Source of the DNA: Coprococcus sp.
GTDB taxonomy: Bacteria; Bacillota; Clostridia; Lachnospirales; Lachnospiraceae
Direction: 5' to 3'
Assembly: GCA_016296785.1 (NCBI GenBank)
Contig: JAEDHX010000091.1
Coordinates: forward strand, 1-5,466
Length of the DNA stretch: 5,466 bases
Shown: piece by piece, positions 5,216 through 5,466 of the stretch
Layout of the letters: each line of letters begins with the position of its first letter
Position numbering within the stretch: the stretch's first letter is position 1
Program-made: the position numbers and the translations under genes
Notes under the pieces: generated by a model
What the model was told of the DNA's origin: nothing
Database searches by the model: none
The model's input: only the letters and a program-made list of their open reading frames with translations

Positions 5216-5466
5216 ATGGGAAAAGCAAAAATAATTCTTGATAAAGATTTTATTGTGGGAGAAATTGACAAGAGAATATATAGCTCATTTATTGAGCATT
5301 TGGGAAGAGCTGTTTATGGTGGTATATACGAACCAACACATCCAGAAGCAGATGAGCTTGGATTTAGAAAAGACGTAATGGAGTTTGTTAAAAAACTCGA
5401 TGTTCCTATGGTTCGTTATCCTGGTGGTAACTTTGTATCTGGATTTAACTGGGAAGACAGTGTTGG
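5216..5466 (+). CDS. abfA: GH51 alpha-L-arabinofuranosidase, N-terminal part (runs off right edge)
   Basis: The first 83 residues are visible. They match the start of family GH51 enzymes: VGEIDKRIYSSFIEHLGRAVYGGIYEP, then VPMVRYPGGNFVSGFNWEDSVG. In the Geobacillus stearothermophilus enzyme Glu29, Arg69 and Asn74 bind arabinose; here E27, R67 and N72 occupy these positions with a constant offset of two. The catalytic glutamates lie beyond the window. The enzyme removes terminal alpha-L-arabinofuranosyl units from arabinan or arabinoxylan oligosaccharides. No signal peptide is present, so it should act in the cytoplasm on imported oligosaccharides. AGGAG (5206-5210) lies five bases before the ATG, and the start is 25 bases after the AraQ-like stop, in the same operon. 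Confidence 0.95.
   Translation, partial: MGKAKIILDKDFIVGEIDKRIYSSFIEHLGRAVYGGIYEPTHPEADELGFRKDVMEFVKKLDVPMVRYPGGNFVSGFNWEDSV

Overview
The window looks like part of a chromosome from a low-GC anaerobic Firmicute, most likely a Lachnospiraceae member of the Butyrivibrio/Pseudobutyrivibrio/Roseburia kind. The reasons are the AT-rich base composition, purine-rich AGGAGG-type ribosome binding sites, sigma-A-type promoters, and a solute-binding lipoprotein with an Ala/Pro/Glu/Asp linker after the lipobox. The genus is an inference. I see no mobile element, CRISPR array, tRNA or rRNA.

Layout. (1) Bases 1-631, plus strand: the 3' end of a gene cut by the left edge, encoding a C-terminal LamG/concanavalin A-like domain. 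(2) Bases 639-670: a perfect 13-bp hairpin with T-runs in both directions, serving as terminator for two convergent genes. (3) Bases 670-1590, minus strand: an ArsR-type winged-helix regulator with a C-terminal half of about 200 residues that looks beta-rich. (4) Bases 1591-1893: a divergent regulatory region with a near-consensus promoter firing rightward, a weaker predicted promoter firing leftward, and several dyads. (5) Bases 1894-5466, plus strand: a compact operon of a sugar-binding lipoprotein (araN-like), two MalF/MalG-type permeases (araP-like and araQ-like) and the start of a GH51 alpha-L-arabinofuranosidase (abfA), cut by the right edge.

How it works together. The order binding protein, permease, permease, GH51 enzyme matches the end of the Bacillus subtilis araABDLMNPQ-abfA operon. 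The likely role is uptake of arabino-oligosaccharides released from arabinan or arabinoxylan, followed by cytoplasmic removal of arabinofuranosyl units. The GH51 enzyme has no signal peptide, which fits intracellular action after import. No ATPase gene lies among the transporter genes, so a shared MsmX/MsmK-type ATPase encoded elsewhere is expected. The divergent ArsR-type protein is the obvious candidate for local control. A 12-bp palindrome lying between the -35 and -10 boxes of the operon promoter is the best candidate operator.

The system is mostly a recognisable catabolic locus. The parts most worth a second look are the two-domain regulator, the promoter-spacer palindrome, the intercistronic hairpin after araN, and the tandemly duplicated linker of the binding protein.
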